The notes: generated from the letters alone by a model not told the origin. Counted from the first letter of the stretch, positions 46,875 through 56,559 are shown. The stretch: 64,000 bases of DNA from Methanoregulaceae archaeon UXB-2016 (GCA_004332335.1 SISS01000015.1:1-64000), one strand, 5' to 3'. A program made the numbers and translations.

Positions 46875-48230
46875 CTATCGTCGGTCAACCAGCCTCTTCG
46901 GCCGCCCCTTGACCGCATGGAGCTCCAGGCCGCCGGGGTTCGTGAACGAGAAGATCACCCGGAACTCGCCTCCCGCATGGGCGGCGGCCAGGGGCCGGTT
47001 GTGGGCCAGGAGGGTCCCGAGGATCCGTTCGCCGATCCCCTCGCGGTCGCAGGCGGGGGCGCGGCGGCACTCGAGGCCGATCCTGAGGACGGCTCCCCGG
47101 TCGCCCTCTCCGTACAGGAACGCCTCGTACTCTCCGTTAAGCTCGGTCATGTTCTCGGGCGAGAAGACGCCCCGCTCGATCTCGATTCGTTCGAGCCGTG
47201 CCTCGCCGATCGCGACGCCGTCGGTCTCGCGGCCAGGGGGGCGGATCCGGAGATGCGTCCGGCCGCAGGCGCAGGTGTCGCGGGAGACGATAGCGGTCGT
47301 GTCCTCGCTGTCGTAGTTCAGGAGGACCATCCCGCTTCGCTCCCCGACCGGGAGTAGGTGAGAGAGGACGATCCGACCGGGCTGGCCATCCGGCACGAAC
47401 GCCTGCAGGCCCGGGTCGTAGAGGTCGAGGTGGACCAGATCCTCGGGGACGTGGAGTCCGTCCTGGACCTGACACTCGCCGCACATCGTGCCCTCGGTCG
47501 AGCCGTAGGTGTTGTAGACGGGGCAGTCATAGCGCTCGGCAAGGTAGGTGCGCGCCTCCTCGGCAAAGGACTCCCCTCCGACGATCAGCCGCCGGAGTCC
47601 CGACTTGCGGGGGTCGATACCCTCGGCCTCGAGCCGGTCGGCCAGTCGGAGGAGCTTGAAGACCGAGCCCACGATCGCGGTCGGGCGGTAACTCGTGATC
47701 ACCCGGAGGGGGAAGGTGCACTTGCCCGCGGGGATGATCGTCATGTGAAGGCGGTGTGCGGCGACGGTCATGGTGTTCCCGCCGACGTTCATGCCGTACG
47801 AGGTGCAGACCACGAGCCGGTCGCCGTGCCCGAGGCCCTGGCTGGCAAAGGTCCGTGCGTACTTCTCGGCGTACCGCGACCAGTCGTCCCAGGTCAGGAA
47901 GAAGGCCTTCGGGACGCCCGTGGTGCCGCTCGTCTCGTGGATGGTGAAGATCTCCTCGAGCGGTGCGGAGAGGAACCCGAACTCGGGGGAGACCGGCGGC
48001 TGGTGGGCCCGGATCGTCTGACCCGAGAGGATCGGGAGCTCGAGCAGATCCTCGTGGGTCCGGATATCGCGTGCCGCGATGCCGTGCGAGGCGAACCAGT
48101 GCCTGTAGAAGTTCGAGTGCTCCTCGGCGTACCGGACCGTGTACCGGATCCGCTCCTCGGAGAGGGCATCGAGATCGCCGCGGCTCATGGTCTCTATCGC
48201 AGGACTCCGCATCGGAGGACGCGCCGTCAT
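46875..48230 (-). CDS. Coenzyme F390 synthetase-like AMP-forming ligase
   Basis: About 451 aa. It belongs to the phenylacetate-CoA-ligase-like AMP-binding family that includes coenzyme F390 synthetase, which adenylylates coenzyme F420 upon oxygen stress. SPAIETMSRGDLDALSEERIRYTVRYAEEHSNFYR is the family's N-terminus; the ATP loop is TIHETSGTTGVPKAFFLTWDDW; YNTYGSTEGTMCGECQVQDGLHVPED carries the adenylate motif plus a Cys pair; and CACGRTHLRIRPPGRETD has another. ATG 48230 lies about 25 bp after a TATTATC element (48255-48261); ATG 48212 and ATG 48188 are alternatives. A plain phenylacetate-CoA ligase is less likely in a methanogen. Confidence 0.8.
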   Translation of the reverse strand: MTARPPMRSPAIETMSRGDLDALSEERIRYTVRYAEEHSNFYRHWFASHGIAARDIRTHEDLLELPILSGQTIRAHQPPVSPEFGFLSAPLEEIFTIHETSGTTGVPKAFFLTWDDWSRYAEKYARTFASQGLGHGDRLVVCTSYGMNVGGNTMTVAAHRLHMTIIPAGKCTFPLRVITSYRPTAIVGSVFKLLRLADRLEAEGIDPRKSGLRRLIVGGESFAEEARTYLAERYDCPVYNTYGSTEGTMCGECQVQDGLHVPEDLVHLDLYDPGLQAFVPDGQPGRIVLSHLLPVGERSGMVLLNYDSEDTTAIVSRDTCACGRTHLRIRPPGRETDGVAIGEARLERIEIERGVFSPENMTELNGEYEAFLYGEGDRGAVLRIGLECRRAPACDREGIGERILGTLLAHNRPLAAAHAGGEFRVIFSFTNPGGLELHAVKGRPKRLVDRR

Positions 48231-48308
48231 AAGGATGAATGAGCAGGGGCGGCAGATAATACCGATCCGCCCCCATTGCGGTCCTGTCCGCGGCGGTGAG
48301 ACCGTGCC

Positions 48309-48318
48309 TTTTTTATGG
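48309..48318 (+). promoter_or_regulatory. TATA box of tRNA-Gly
   Basis: TTTTTTATGG lies about 40 bp before the tRNA 5' end; a second TCTTTTAGAG at 48331-48340 is closer and could be the active element. Both are on the plus strand. Confidence 0.4.
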
Positions 48319-48357
48319 TTGTTCGATCCATCTTTTAGAGCGCAATGCACGATGCGT

Positions 48358-48429
48358 GCGCGGATAGTGTAGTGGTTATCACTAGGCGTTGCCAACGCCT
48401 AAACCCGGGTTCGAGTCCCGGTCCGCGCA
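48358..48429 (+). tRNA. tRNA-Gly (GCC)
   Basis: The acceptor stem GCGCGGA (48358-48364) pairs with TCCGCGC (48422-48428), with discriminator A at 48429. The D-arm is TAGTGTAGTGGTTATCACT-like; the anticodon arm is AGGCG-TTGCCAA-CGCCT with anticodon GCC. The T-arm CCGGG-TTCGAGT-CCCGG is intact. CCA is not encoded. No intron. It reads GGC/GGU glycine codons. Confidence 0.97.
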
Positions 48430-48462
48430 TCCGTTTTTGAGGCTGGATCCCCGACCTTCAGT

Positions 48463-48473
48463 CTTTATATTTG
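48463..48473 (+). promoter_or_regulatory. Orphan strong TATA box downstream of tRNA-Gly
   Basis: CTTTATATTTG is one of the best TATA matches in the window but no gene follows it. Transcription would start near 48493, about 35 bp before a perfect palindrome and T-run (48510-48532). Confidence 0.45.
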
Positions 48474-48509
48474 ACCCCGCACCTCTGTGCGCGTGCAAAT
48501 CCCAAAAAT

Positions 48510-48532
48510 GATCGCGACGCGATCGTATTTTT
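48510..48532 (+). terminator. Palindrome plus oligo-T (intrinsic-terminator-like)
   Basis: GATCGCG-A-CGCGATC (48510-48524) is a perfect inverted repeat with one central base, followed 4 bp later by five T. The loop is tight, so the RNA hairpin would open one or two pairs. Confidence 0.4.
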
Positions 48533-48785
48533 CACCACCAGCGCCGCGCCGGCATGAGAATCGGAGACCACGTTCCTGAGGTGACACGGCTCAGTCAACC
48601 TGACCTCGGTGCGTGACCGCAGGAGATTATGGCGTTCCCGGAACGGTTATGCGGGAACCTTTTCAATGTTGTTGAATGCTTTCGACGATACCTCCCCTTC
48701 CGGCGCATATTGCAGCGATCGGCGCTCCAGCCCTGCACGGCAATAGCGAAAGGAGAGCGCCGCCTGGCTCCGGCGGATAGATAGA

Positions 48786-48965
48786 TCAGTGGTTCGTCGT
48801 ACGGTAAAAGGCCCGCTTAACGCCCTCGGCCGCGACGACGTAGAGCTGCGTGATTCCCCACCTATCGCTCCGAGGATGGGGATCGGAAGGGTCATGAGCC
48901 CGAGGGACCGCGCCAGCGGCGAATAGGGAAGGGCCAGCGTGATGACCACGAGCACGATCAGGGCG
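48786..48965 (-). pseudogene. C-terminal remnant of a cation-transporting P-type ATPase
   Basis: Read on the minus strand, 48955-48857 gives LVVITLALPYSPLARSLGLM followed by TLPIPILGAIGG. After a one-base frameshift at the GGTGGGG run (about 48855), the other frame continues ITQLYVVAAEGVKRAFYRTTNH and stops at 48786. This is the usual end of cation P-type ATPases (two TM helices, then a VKRxFYR tail). The rest of the roughly 800-residue protein is absent. The remnant abuts the MBL-fold pseudogene on the other strand at about 48965. Confidence 0.55.
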
Positions 48966-49448
48966 GCAGAGATTAGACGGGCGACCGGTGCCGAGATCGC
49001 GATCCACGCGGCGGATGTGGACTACCTCGCGGGCAGACTGACGATGCCGCCGCTCGGAGGGCTTCGCGGCCGGCTCCTCGGCCCTCTGCTCTCGCTCTGG
49101 CCGACCGAATCCGTGGAGCCCCGGGCGCCAGCTCTCCGACGGCGACCGGGTCGGCGGACTCGAGTGCATCCACACCCCGGGCCATACGCCCGGCAGTATC
49201 TGTCTCTACGACCGACCCTCCGGGCGGTTCTCTGCGGCGACGCCCTTGTTACGAGGAAGGGAGCCGTGGGCGGTCTGCTGCCGTCCGCGACCCTGGACAT
49301 GGTGGAGGCGATGCGCTCCGTTCGCAGGCTCGCGGACCTCGACTTCGACGTCCTCCTTTCCGGACACGGCGAGCCGATCGTGACCGAGGCGTCGAGGCGG
49401 ATCGGCGAGTTCTGCAGGAGCACCGATCGAACCGGCGCCCTGCCATAA
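48966..49448 (+). pseudogene. Degenerate metallo-beta-lactamase-fold hydrolase
   Basis: Frame A reads AAEIRRATGAEIAIHAADVDYLAGRL then about 30 more residues to about 49125. Frame B then reads LSDGDRVGGLECIHTPGHTPGSICLYD to about 49220. Frame A resumes with VLCGDALVTRKGAVGG and DFDVLLSGHGEPIV to the stop at 49448. Put together this is the C-terminal two-thirds of an MBL-fold hydrolase (HTPGHTPGS, CGDAL and GHGEPI motifs). The N-terminal HxHxDH metal motif is missing and two compensating frameshifts interrupt the gene. It is not expected to be functional unless the indels are sequencing errors. Confidence 0.65.
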
Positions 49449-49625
49449 ACCAGCCAGTCGATCGCCCCGCAGGGAGCACTCGGCCCTTTTCGTCTCGGCG
49501 AGGAGTAAGCCGACGAATAGTCGGTCTCGCGCCGACGCAGTTCTCGCCAGAGGGGCGCCGTTCGACTGGAGGCAGTTCGAAGAAAAGCTAAAACAATTAT
49601 CCCCTCTCACCACAAACGAGAGGCC

Positions 49626-50474
49626 ATGTTCGAACGGATCTCGCGCAGTATCGCGCTCGTGAAGATGAGCTGGCGCATCCTGATGGAGGATAAAAAGCTC
49701 CTGGTATTTCCCGTACTGTCGGGGCTCGTCATGCTGCTCGTGATCGCCACGTTCATCCTGCCGCTGATCTTCTCGAACGGTGCGCTCTCCCTCTCGACCG
49801 AGTCGGTCACCGGGATCGTCCTCCTCTTCCTCTTCTACCTCCTCAGCTCCTTTGTCGTGATCTTCTTCAACGTCGGTCTGATCAGCAGCGTCTATGCGAA
49901 GCTGCAGGGGAGAGATATGACCGTCGGAGAGGGGCTCTCCGCACCCGTCGCGCACCTCGGCTCCATCCTCGCATGGGCGTTCATCGCCGCCACGGTGGGC
50001 CTGGTCCTTCGCCTGGTCGAGGACCGTGCAGGGGGCGTCGGGCAGATCGCGGGGGGGTTGGTCGGCGGTGTCTGGAGCCTCGTCACCATGTTCGTCCTCC
50101 CGGTGCTGGTCTTCGAGGAGAAAGGCGTGGTCGATGCGATGAAGGAGTCGCTCGGGCTGTTCAAGAGGACCTGGGGCGAGAACTTCGTGGGCAGCCTCTC
50201 CATCGGGCTCGTCTTCTTTGCCATCGGTATCGTCGGGTTCCTGCTCGTGCTCGCCACCCTGCTCCTGGGTGATATCCTCGTCTTCTATGCCGCGGTCGTC
50301 CTCTTCATCGTGCTCGTGGCAGCCCTTGCCATCCTCGCAACGGCAATGCAGGGGATCTTCGTGGTGGCCCTGTACACCTATGCAAAGACCGGCCGGGTGC
50401 CGGCCGCCTTCGACCGCGAACTGGTGGAGGGCGCATTCGCTCCGAGGGTTCAGAAGTTCGGCGGAAATATCTGA
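49626..50474 (+). CDS. DUF6159 family integral membrane protein
   Basis: 282 aa with about six TM helices. It starts MFERISRSIALVKMSWRILMEDKKLLVFPVLSGL, the characteristic amphipathic lead of this family; LPVLVFEEKGVVDAMKESLGLFKRTWGENFVG is the conserved cytoplasmic segment. Function unknown. An AT-rich element (AAGCTAAAACAATTAT) lies about 30-45 bp before the ATG. The gene borders the pseudogene region on its left and a CTCTTTTTCC terminator on its right. Confidence 0.82.
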   Translation: MFERISRSIALVKMSWRILMEDKKLLVFPVLSGLVMLLVIATFILPLIFSNGALSLSTESVTGIVLLFLFYLLSSFVVIFFNVGLISSVYAKLQGRDMTVGEGLSAPVAHLGSILAWAFIAATVGLVLRLVEDRAGGVGQIAGGLVGGVWSLVTMFVLPVLVFEEKGVVDAMKESLGLFKRTWGENFVGSLSIGLVFFAIGIVGFLLVLATLLLGDILVFYAAVVLFIVLVAALAILATAMQGIFVVALYTYAKTGRVPAAFDRELVEGAFAPRVQKFGGNI

Positions 50475-50558
50475 ACTCTTTTTCCGACGCTCTCCGCTCC
50501 CGGTTCGGACGAACCGGGTCTCCGGGCACGCGCTATGGGATTCGACTCTCCCGAGTTC

Positions 50559-51071
50559 TTATTCCATGCCCGGGACGAAGACCGCGAGGAGGAAGACATC
50601 CTCTGAGTCCGCGATCACCGTGTGCCGGGTCTGCGGTGGCGTAGTAAAGGTGTCGCCCGGCCTGAACGTGGAGGTCTCGTCCCCGAGGATGAGCGTCCCG
50701 TGGCCGGCGAGCACCATGTTCCATTCCCACTGGTCCTCGTGGAGGTGGTCCGATACCTCCGAGCCCTGCGCAATCCTCGCGATGAGAGAGCTGAAGCGCC
50801 CGCCCGTCGCCGCAGAGGCGGCGAGGTCCCTGAGTAAGACGCCATCGCACCCGGGTAGCGGGTTCCAGGCCGGCGCCGGTCCGGATCCAGAGCCGGGCAG
50901 GATGAGCCCCTCATCGATCATGCGGAGGATGTATCGAGCACTCGCATGCCCATCACCACAGTCAGCATCCGTGCCCGGAGATCGCTCGGTCATGGTGATT
51001 CGATACGTTCGCTCTGGAGATATCCGTGCCGGGGTGTCCGGGGTGAGGGTTCGATCGTCCTCCATCCTCAT
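50559..51071 (-). CDS. Cupin-domain protein
   Basis: 170 aa. The single cupin barrel shows DHLHEDQWEWNMVLAGHGTLILGDETSTFRPGDTFTTPPQTRHTV, i.e. cupin motif 1 (H-x-H...E-like) and motif 2 (PP...RH). It is expected to bind a metal. The N-terminal 50 residues are not conserved; ATG 51071 is preceded by CCAGGAA, while ATG 50993 would give a shorter protein beginning MTERSPGT. Regulatory or small-molecule-binding role; substrate unknown. Divergent from the ZIP transporter. Confidence 0.75.
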   Translation of the reverse strand: MRMEDDRTLTPDTPARISPERTYRITMTERSPGTDADCGDGHASARYILRMIDEGLILPGSGSGPAPAWNPLPGCDGVLLRDLAASAATGGRFSSLIARIAQGSEVSDHLHEDQWEWNMVLAGHGTLILGDETSTFRPGDTFTTPPQTRHTVIADSEDVFLLAVFVPGME

Positions 51072-51169
51072 TTCCTGGATGCGCCCATCGGCCTGCCGGC
51101 CCCACGGCTCTGCTCGAGGGAACCCGTCTCAAGAAGGGGCATCCCGGCCCCTCGTTTTCCGGGCGAAAC

Positions 51170-51180
51170 ACTATAAATCC
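51170..51180. promoter_or_regulatory. TATA-like element between cupin and ZIP genes
   Basis: ACTATAAATCC on the plus strand predicts a start near 51203 for the ZIP gene; read on the minus strand as GGATTTATAGT it could also serve the cupin gene. Confidence 0.45.
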
Positions 51181-51237
51181 GAAACGGGCGAACCGATCAG
51201 CTGTCGCGGGTCGGTCTCAGCGACGTCGGGTCTTGTT

Positions 51238-51993
51238 GTGTTTCCGCAGTGGGCGCTGGCAGGGGGGTGGGGAGTTCTTGCTGGCTCCGCGCTTCTCCTG
51301 GGAGCCGTGGCTGGCTACTACATCGCCATTCCGCAGCGGATTGTCGCCTCTGTGATGGCCTTCGGCTCGGGAGTCCTTTTGTCCGCGATCTCGTTCGAGC
51401 TCCTCGATGAGGCTTTCGCACTGGGCGGCGTGGAACATGTGATCGCGGGTCTCTTTGCGGGCGGCCTCGTCTTCACGGTGGCGAACGTCCTCCTGGCCCG
51501 GAGCGGCGCGAAGCACCGGAAGCGATCGGACTCCACCGTGATCGCGCGTGACGATTTCGAGAGCAGCGGCCTGGCGATCGCGGTGGGATCGATCATCGAC
51601 GGTATTCCTGAGTCCATCGCCATCGGTCTGACTCTGCTCAGCGGGGCGGCCGTGAGTATTCCGACGGTCGTCGCCATCTTCCTCTCCAACATCCCCGAGG
51701 GGCTCTCGAGCTCCGCGGGCCTGAAGTCCCGGGGATGGCGGGCCGCGCCCGTCTTCATCCTCTGGACCGGGATCGCCGTCAGTAGCGGCGCAGCCTCCCT
51801 CGCCGGATACGCGTTCTTCAGTCAGTTCGGACCCGGTGTCAACGCCCTGGTCCTGGCATTCGCTGCGGGCGGTGTACTGGCCATGGTCGTGGACACGATG
51901 ATCCCCGAGGCGTTCTCGGAGGCGCACAGCCTCTCGGGCATGATGACCGTGCTCGGCTTCATGCTCTCGGTTCTCCTGTCCAAGGCCCTGTAG
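51238..51993 (+). CDS. ZIP-family metal transporter
   Basis: 251 aa with about eight TM helices. TM4 and TM5 contain the ZIP metal-binding motifs AVGSIIDGIPESIAIGLTLL and VVAIFLSNIPEGLSSSAGL (D/N-x-x-P-E). It imports Zn, Fe or related divalent metals in known members. GTG 51238 is the likely start: the hydrophobic sequence begins directly after it and no ATG lies nearby in frame. The long open frame upstream has no similarity and crosses the cupin gene. Confidence 0.88.
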   Translation: MFPQWALAGGWGVLAGSALLLGAVAGYYIAIPQRIVASVMAFGSGVLLSAISFELLDEAFALGGVEHVIAGLFAGGLVFTVANVLLARSGAKHRKRSDSTVIARDDFESSGLAIAVGSIIDGIPESIAIGLTLLSGAAVSIPTVVAIFLSNIPEGLSSSAGLKSRGWRAAPVFILWTGIAVSSGAASLAGYAFFSQFGPGVNALVLAFAAGGVLAMVVDTMIPEAFSEAHSLSGMMTVLGFMLSVLLSKAL

Positions 51994-52040
51994 CCGGCAG
52001 GGGTTCGGCGACCTACAGCGAGATCCCCCTCGTCGATCCC

Positions 52041-53294
52041 TCACCTCAAAAAGAAGAGCGCGGCGAAGATGCCGCCCGCGAGGGTCGCGGTCAGGTTCGT
52101 GCCCGAGTTGCCGATCAGGCCCCGGTTCTCGAAGACGGCCCCGACCAGCGAGTCCGCGTTCGTCCCCACGAACCCTGCCGCCACGGTCACGAGCATCATC
52201 TCGGGGGTGGCCACGCCGATGAGCAGGGCCACGAGCCCGATCACGAACGCAGCGGCCGTCGCGACCGCCTCGCCCACGAGTGTGACTCCACCGTTCGTCC
52301 CGGGCCGGACCCGCTCGAAGGTCGTGATCAGGTAGGGCGTCTTCCCCGTCACCCCGATCTCGGAGGCGACCGTGTCCGCGGCCGCCGTGGCGACCGCGCC
52401 GAGGAAGAGCGCGATACAGGCCGGGTGCTGGGTCACGCCGTAGAGGACTGCAGCCGCGGCGGCCACGATCCCGTTCGCGAAGACGTTCCGGTAGCCGCGC
52501 ACGCCGCTCTTGCCCTCCTCGACCCCGAGCCGCCGCTTGTAGTCGAACCTGTACCGGGTTGTGCCCGCTCCGAGCGCGAAGAAGAGCAGGAGCACGACGA
52601 ACCAGCGCACGTCCGCGAAGACGATCAGGAGGATCCCCACGAGCGCCCCGGAGAAGAGGCCCGAGAGGTCCATGGCCCGGGCCCGGTAAGCGAAGTACCC
52701 GAACGAGAACGCGAGGACCGCGGCCGCGATCAGGTTCAGCACGTTGACCGTGAAGTCGAGGTCGTCGAAGAGGTAGATCGTCATGGCGACCCCAAGCACC
52801 TCGACCAGGAACGCGTCCTCCCGGTCCTCGAGGATCGCCTTGAGGAGGAGCGCGACGGTCACGCCCATCAGGACCAGCAGAGGGTCCGTATGCCCCAGCG
52901 CCCCCGAGACCACGAGCCCTGCCACGAGCGAGACTCCGGTGAACCAGAGGTAGGCCGGCGGGATCTCCCCGGCCGAGAGCCGGCGCTTCTCCTCTGTCTG
53001 GCGCCGGCGGCGGGTATAGAGCGTGCCGTCCGCATACCGGGCCGCGAGCTCGCCCGAGAGCATGATCGCGAGGGTGAGCGCGAAGACCAGGAGCGGGATC
53101 ACCTGCAGGCCGAAGAGCACGGCCAGCGCCATGATCGGCGCGGTCGGGTACGGCTCGCGAAAGACGGTGAGCACGGCGAGGCAGGCCAGGATGACCGCGC
53201 CGGCCAAGACCCAGCCTGGGGAGACGAACGGAGCGGCCGCGATCGCAAGAAGGCCGATCGCGGTGCCGAGCAGGGTGCCCGTCTGCCTCATCAT
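52041..53294 (-). CDS. DUF92 (VTE6-like) integral membrane protein
   Basis: 417 aa with about twelve TM helices. The C-terminal half is a complete DUF92 domain: DLSGLFSGALVGILLIVFA, GTTRYRFDYKRRLGV, ADTVASEIGVTGKTPYLITTFERVRPGTNGGVTLVGE and FVGTNADSLVGAVFENRGLIGNSGTNL. In plants and cyanobacteria VTE6 is a phytyl-phosphate kinase; archaeal members may act on prenyl phosphates, by inference. The N-terminal half is a second hydrophobic domain typical of the longer archaeal forms. Divergent from valS. Confidence 0.85.
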   Translation of the reverse strand: MMRQTGTLLGTAIGLLAIAAAPFVSPGWVLAGAVILACLAVLTVFREPYPTAPIMALAVLFGLQVIPLLVFALTLAIMLSGELAARYADGTLYTRRRRQTEEKRRLSAGEIPPAYLWFTGVSLVAGLVVSGALGHTDPLLVLMGVTVALLLKAILEDREDAFLVEVLGVAMTIYLFDDLDFTVNVLNLIAAAVLAFSFGYFAYRARAMDLSGLFSGALVGILLIVFADVRWFVVLLLFFALGAGTTRYRFDYKRRLGVEEGKSGVRGYRNVFANGIVAAAAAVLYGVTQHPACIALFLGAVATAAADTVASEIGVTGKTPYLITTFERVRPGTNGGVTLVGEAVATAAAFVIGLVALLIGVATPEMMLVTVAAGFVGTNADSLVGAVFENRGLIGNSGTNLTATLAGGIFAALFFLR

Positions 53295-53381
53295 TCTCCA
53301 ATGATTCGCGCCCGATTATGAAGAAACTTCGGTTCCGACGTTCGATACTGTAATGTCGGTTCAGACGAAAGATCTCTCCCG

Positions 53382-55979
53382 ATGTCGATCCATCCCGAAC
53401 TGCCGAAGGCCTACGACGCATGTGCGGTCGAAGAGCGGTGGCAGGCGCATTGGCGCGATGAGGACCACTACTTCTCCCGGGACTCGGACCGGCCCCGGTT
53501 CATCATCGACACCCCGCCGCCGTACCCGACCGGCAACTTCCACATCGGCAACGCCCTGAACTGGTGCTACATCGACTTCCTGGCCCGGTTCCGGCGCATG
53601 CAGGGCTACAACGTGATGTTCCCCCAGGGGTGGGACTGCCACGGCCTTCCGACCGAGGTCAAGGTCGAAGAACAGCAGGGGATCACCAAGAACGACGTCC
53701 CGCGCGAGGAGTTCCGCCGCCTCTGCCGCGAGCTGACGGTTCAGAACATCGACCTGATGCGAAAGACCATGCGCCGCATGGCCTTCTCGATCGACTGGTC
53801 GAACGAGTACGTCACCATGCTCCCGGCCTACTACCGGAAGACCCAGGCCTCGTTCCTCCGCATGCTCCACGAGGGGTACATCTACCGCTCGGAGCACCCG
53901 GTCAACTTCTGCACCCGCTGCGAGACCGCGATCGCGTTCGCCGAGGTCCAGTACGAGGGGCGGACCACGAAGCTCAACTTCTTCGACTTCGATGGGGTCG
54001 AGATCGCGACCTCGCGCCCCGAGCTCCTCGCGGCCTGCGTCGCGGTCGCGGTCCACCCCGAGGACGAGCGCTACACCCCCTTAGAGGGCAAGCGCCTCCG
54101 GGTCCCGCTCTTCGGCCACGACGTGCCCGTGGTCCGCGACGAGGCCGTCGACCCGGCCTTCGGCTCTGGGGCCGTGATGATCTGCACCTTCGGCGACAAG
54201 CAGGATGTCGTCTGGTGGAAGACGCACAACCTCGACCTCCGCCCCGCGATCGACGCGACCGGGCACATGACCGGCCTCGCCGGTCAGTACGAGGGGATGA
54301 CCGCGCCCGAGTGCCGCGAGGCGATCCTGGGCGCGATGGCCTCGGCGGGGATCCTGAAGCGGCAGCAGCCCCTCGAGCAGCGGGTCGGGACCTGCTGGCG
54401 CTGCAAGACCCCGATCGAGATCCTCTCCGCGCGGCAGTGGTTCGTCCGGGTCGACCCCCAGGCGATCCTGCAGGCGGCCCGCGAGCTTCGCTGGGTCCCC
54501 GAGCACATGCTCCTCAGGATGGAGGACTGGGTCGGCAAGATGGAGTGGGACTGGTGCATCTCGCGCCAGCGGATCTTCGCGACCCCGATCCCGGTCTGGT
54601 TCTGCAAGGACTGCGGCGAGATGATGGTGCCGAGCCAGGCCGACCTGCCGATCGACCCGACCGTGGATAAGCCCGGGGCCCCGTGCCCGGCCTGCGGCTC
54701 GACCCGGTTCGAGGGCGAGACCGACGTGCTCGATACCTGGATGGACTCCTCGATCTCGGTCCTGAACGTGACCGGCTGGGATGGTGTCGCTGCGCGCCCG
54801 CCGTTCTTCCCCGCACAGATCCGACCGCAGGGCCACGACATCATCCGGACCTGGGCCTTCTACACGATCCTGCGCTCGCTCGCCCTGACCGGCGAGAAGC
54901 CCTGGGAGCAGATTCTGGTCAACGGCATGGTGCTCGGCGAGGACGGGTTCAAGATGTCCAAGTCCCGCGGCAACATCATCGCTCCCGAGGAGATCCTGGG
55001 CCAGCACGGGGCCGACGCCCTCCGCCAGTGGGCTGCGGCCGGCGCCGCGACCGGGTCGGACATCCAGTTCAACCGGAACGACGTAGTCGCGGCCTCGCGC
55101 TTCCAGACCAAGCTCTGGAACATCGCGCGCTTCGCCCTGCTCCAGATCCGGAAGGGGGAACCCGTCGGGGATGCGGCGCCAACGGTCCTGGCGGACCGCT
55201 GGCTCCTTGCCCGCCTCTCGAACTGCGTGACCGAGGTGACGGCCGCGATGGAGGCGTATCAGTTCGACCGCGGCCTCAAGGCGATCCGCGAGTTCGCGTG
55301 GGAGGTGCTCGCGGACGAGTACATCGAGCTCGCCAAGGGCCGGCTCTACGGCGAGGGCGAGGCCCGGGCCGGCGCGGTCCGGACCCTCGAGACCACGCTC
55401 GACCTCCTCTGCCGTCTCCTCGCACCGTTCATCCCGTCCTTTGCCGAGGAGGTCTACTCCCAGCTCGGCCGCGGCTCGGTCCACGTTCAGGCCTGGCCAG
55501 AGTTTGTCTTCGAGGACGAGCAGGCGCTTGAGGACGGCGAGCTCGTGGCCCGGATTGTGGCCGAGCTCCGGCGGTTCAAGCACGAGCAGGGGATGGCCCT
55601 GAACGCGCCCCTCGGCGAGGTCACGGTCATGGCTCCCCGCCTGATCGACGACGGCGGGGACGCGGGCCGCGCCCTGAACGCGACCGTGCACTGGCAGGTC
55701 GGGACCAGCGGCCTGACACGCGATCTCGTGGATGTGAAGTTCGACATGGCCGTGGTCGGCAGGACCCTGAGAAAGGACGTGCCGGCCTTCATGGCCGCCG
55801 TGCGGGCGCTCCCGAAGGAGACGCTTGCGACACCGGTCGGAAGCGTGGTCGTGAACGATACTGAGGTTCCGGTCCCCGAGGGGGCCTACGCCCCGGTCTA
55901 CGCCTCGCTCGTCGGGGGCGAGCAGGTGGACGTGGTCACGGTCGGCGACGTGCTCGTGACCGTGCGACGGTCTCCCTGA
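53382..55979 (+). CDS. valS: Valyl-tRNA synthetase (archaeal type)
   Basis: 865 aa. Class I synthetase charging tRNA-Val. The HIGH motif is in [18 protein letters not shown] (about residues 45-62, HIGN variant usual in archaeal ValRS) and the KMSKS loop in [15 protein letters not shown] (about 522-536). The editing domain contains the TSRPE-type motif [22 protein letters not shown]. Zinc-binding Cys pairs appear at CTRCE, CWRCK, CKDCG and CPACG. The anticodon-binding helical domain fills residues 600-790. The last 44 bp overlap the convergent tmk gene. Confidence 0.96.
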   Translation: MSIHPELPKAYDACAVEERWQAHWRDEDHYFSRDSDRPRFIIDTPPPYPTGNFHIGNALNWCYIDFLARFRRMQGYNVMFPQGWDCHGLPTEVKVEEQQGITKNDVPREEFRRLCRELTVQNIDLMRKTMRRMAFSIDWSNEYVTMLPAYYRKTQASFLRMLHEGYIYRSEHPVNFCTRCETAIAFAEVQYEGRTTKLNFFDFDGVEIATSRPELLAACVAVAVHPEDERYTPLEGKRLRVPLFGHDVPVVRDEAVDPAFGSGAVMICTFGDKQDVVWWKTHNLDLRPAIDATGHMTGLAGQYEGMTAPECREAILGAMASAGILKRQQPLEQRVGTCWRCKTPIEILSARQWFVRVDPQAILQAARELRWVPEHMLLRMEDWVGKMEWDWCISRQRIFATPIPVWFCKDCGEMMVPSQADLPIDPTVDKPGAPCPACGSTRFEGETDVLDTWMDSSISVLNVTGWDGVAARPPFFPAQIRPQGHDIIRTWAFYTILRSLALTGEKPWEQILVNGMVLGEDGFKMSKSRGNIIAPEEILGQHGADALRQWAAAGAATGSDIQFNRNDVVAASRFQTKLWNIARFALLQIRKGEPVGDAAPTVLADRWLLARLSNCVTEVTAAMEAYQFDRGLKAIREFAWEVLADEYIELAKGRLYGEGEARAGAVRTLETTLDLLCRLLAPFIPSFAEEVYSQLGRGSVHVQAWPEFVFEDEQALEDGELVARIVAELRRFKHEQGMALNAPLGEVTVMAPRLIDDGGDAGRALNATVHWQVGTSGLTRDLVDVKFDMAVVGRTLRKDVPAFMAAVRALPKETLATPVGSVVVNDTEVPVPEGAYAPVYASLVGGEQVDVVTVGDVLVTVRRSP

Positions 55980-56559
55980 TCCCTGACTCGACGAACTCCC
56001 GGATCTCCCTCTTCTCTTTTGTCGCGTCCACGAGGACGAAGCGCCAGGGCTCGGCCTCCGCAAGCGCCATGTACGCGGCCTGGACTCGCTCGAGGACCTC
56101 GGTCTGCTCGAAGTGCTCGCGCCGGCCGTGGTTGCCGCCGAGCCGCCGCATGGCCTGGTCGACGGGGAGGACCAGGAGGAAGGTCTGGTCGGGGGGGATG
56201 GTCCAGCCGTCGTGGAGGGTCCGGAGCCAGGCCAGAGGCTCGGGCATGTGTCTGTCGAGCACGACCGACTGGTACGCGTACCGCGAGTCCGAGTACCTGT
56301 CCGAGAGCACGGTCCGGCCCTCGGCGAGCGCGGGCCTGACCACGGTCGCAAGGTGGGCTGCGTGGTCCGCGGCGAAGAGAAGGGCCTCGGCGATCGGGTC
56401 GACCTCCTCGGCGATCCCGCGCCGGACGGCCCGCCCAGTCCAGGCCGTGGTCGGCTCGCGCGTGAAGACCGGCTCGATATCGGCGAGCCGATGCTGGAGC
56501 TGCGTGACCAGCGTGGTCTTGCCCGAGCCGTCGATCCCCTCGAGGGTGATCAGGACCAT
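55936..56559 (-). CDS. tmk: Thymidylate kinase
   Basis: 207 aa. It phosphorylates dTMP to dTDP. P-loop [16 protein letters not shown] (residues 6-21), DR(Y/F) motif [13 protein letters not shown], and a lid region with GRREHFEQ. The convergent overlap with valS covers the last 14 codons. The start overlaps the end of the HisA/F-like gene by 10 bp, indicating co-transcription from the upstream promoter. Confidence 0.93.
   Translation of the reverse strand: MVLITLEGIDGSGKTTLVTQLQHRLADIEPVFTREPTTAWTGRAVRRGIAEEVDPIAEALLFAADHAAHLATVVRPALAEGRTVLSDRYSDSRYAYQSVVLDRHMPEPLAWLRTLHDGWTIPPDQTFLLVLPVDQAMRRLGGNHGRREHFEQTEVLERVQAAYMALAEAEPWRFVLVDATKEKREIREFVESGIRETVARSRARRRP

Noticed and set aside
48508-48579. 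23-codon ORF from the ATG just before the palindrome
   Set aside because: Too short, no SD, and it spans the palindrome and T-run; no similarity seen.
48940-48975. Plus-strand reading DHEHDQGG as an MBL HxHxDH motif
   Set aside because: It is in a different frame from the MBL remnant and lies on the strand opposite the better-supported ATPase tail; treated as coincidence.
55936-55979. 44-bp convergent overlap of valS and tmk as a frameshift or misassembly
   Set aside because: Both C-termini look normal for their families; overlapping 3' ends are common in this compact genome.
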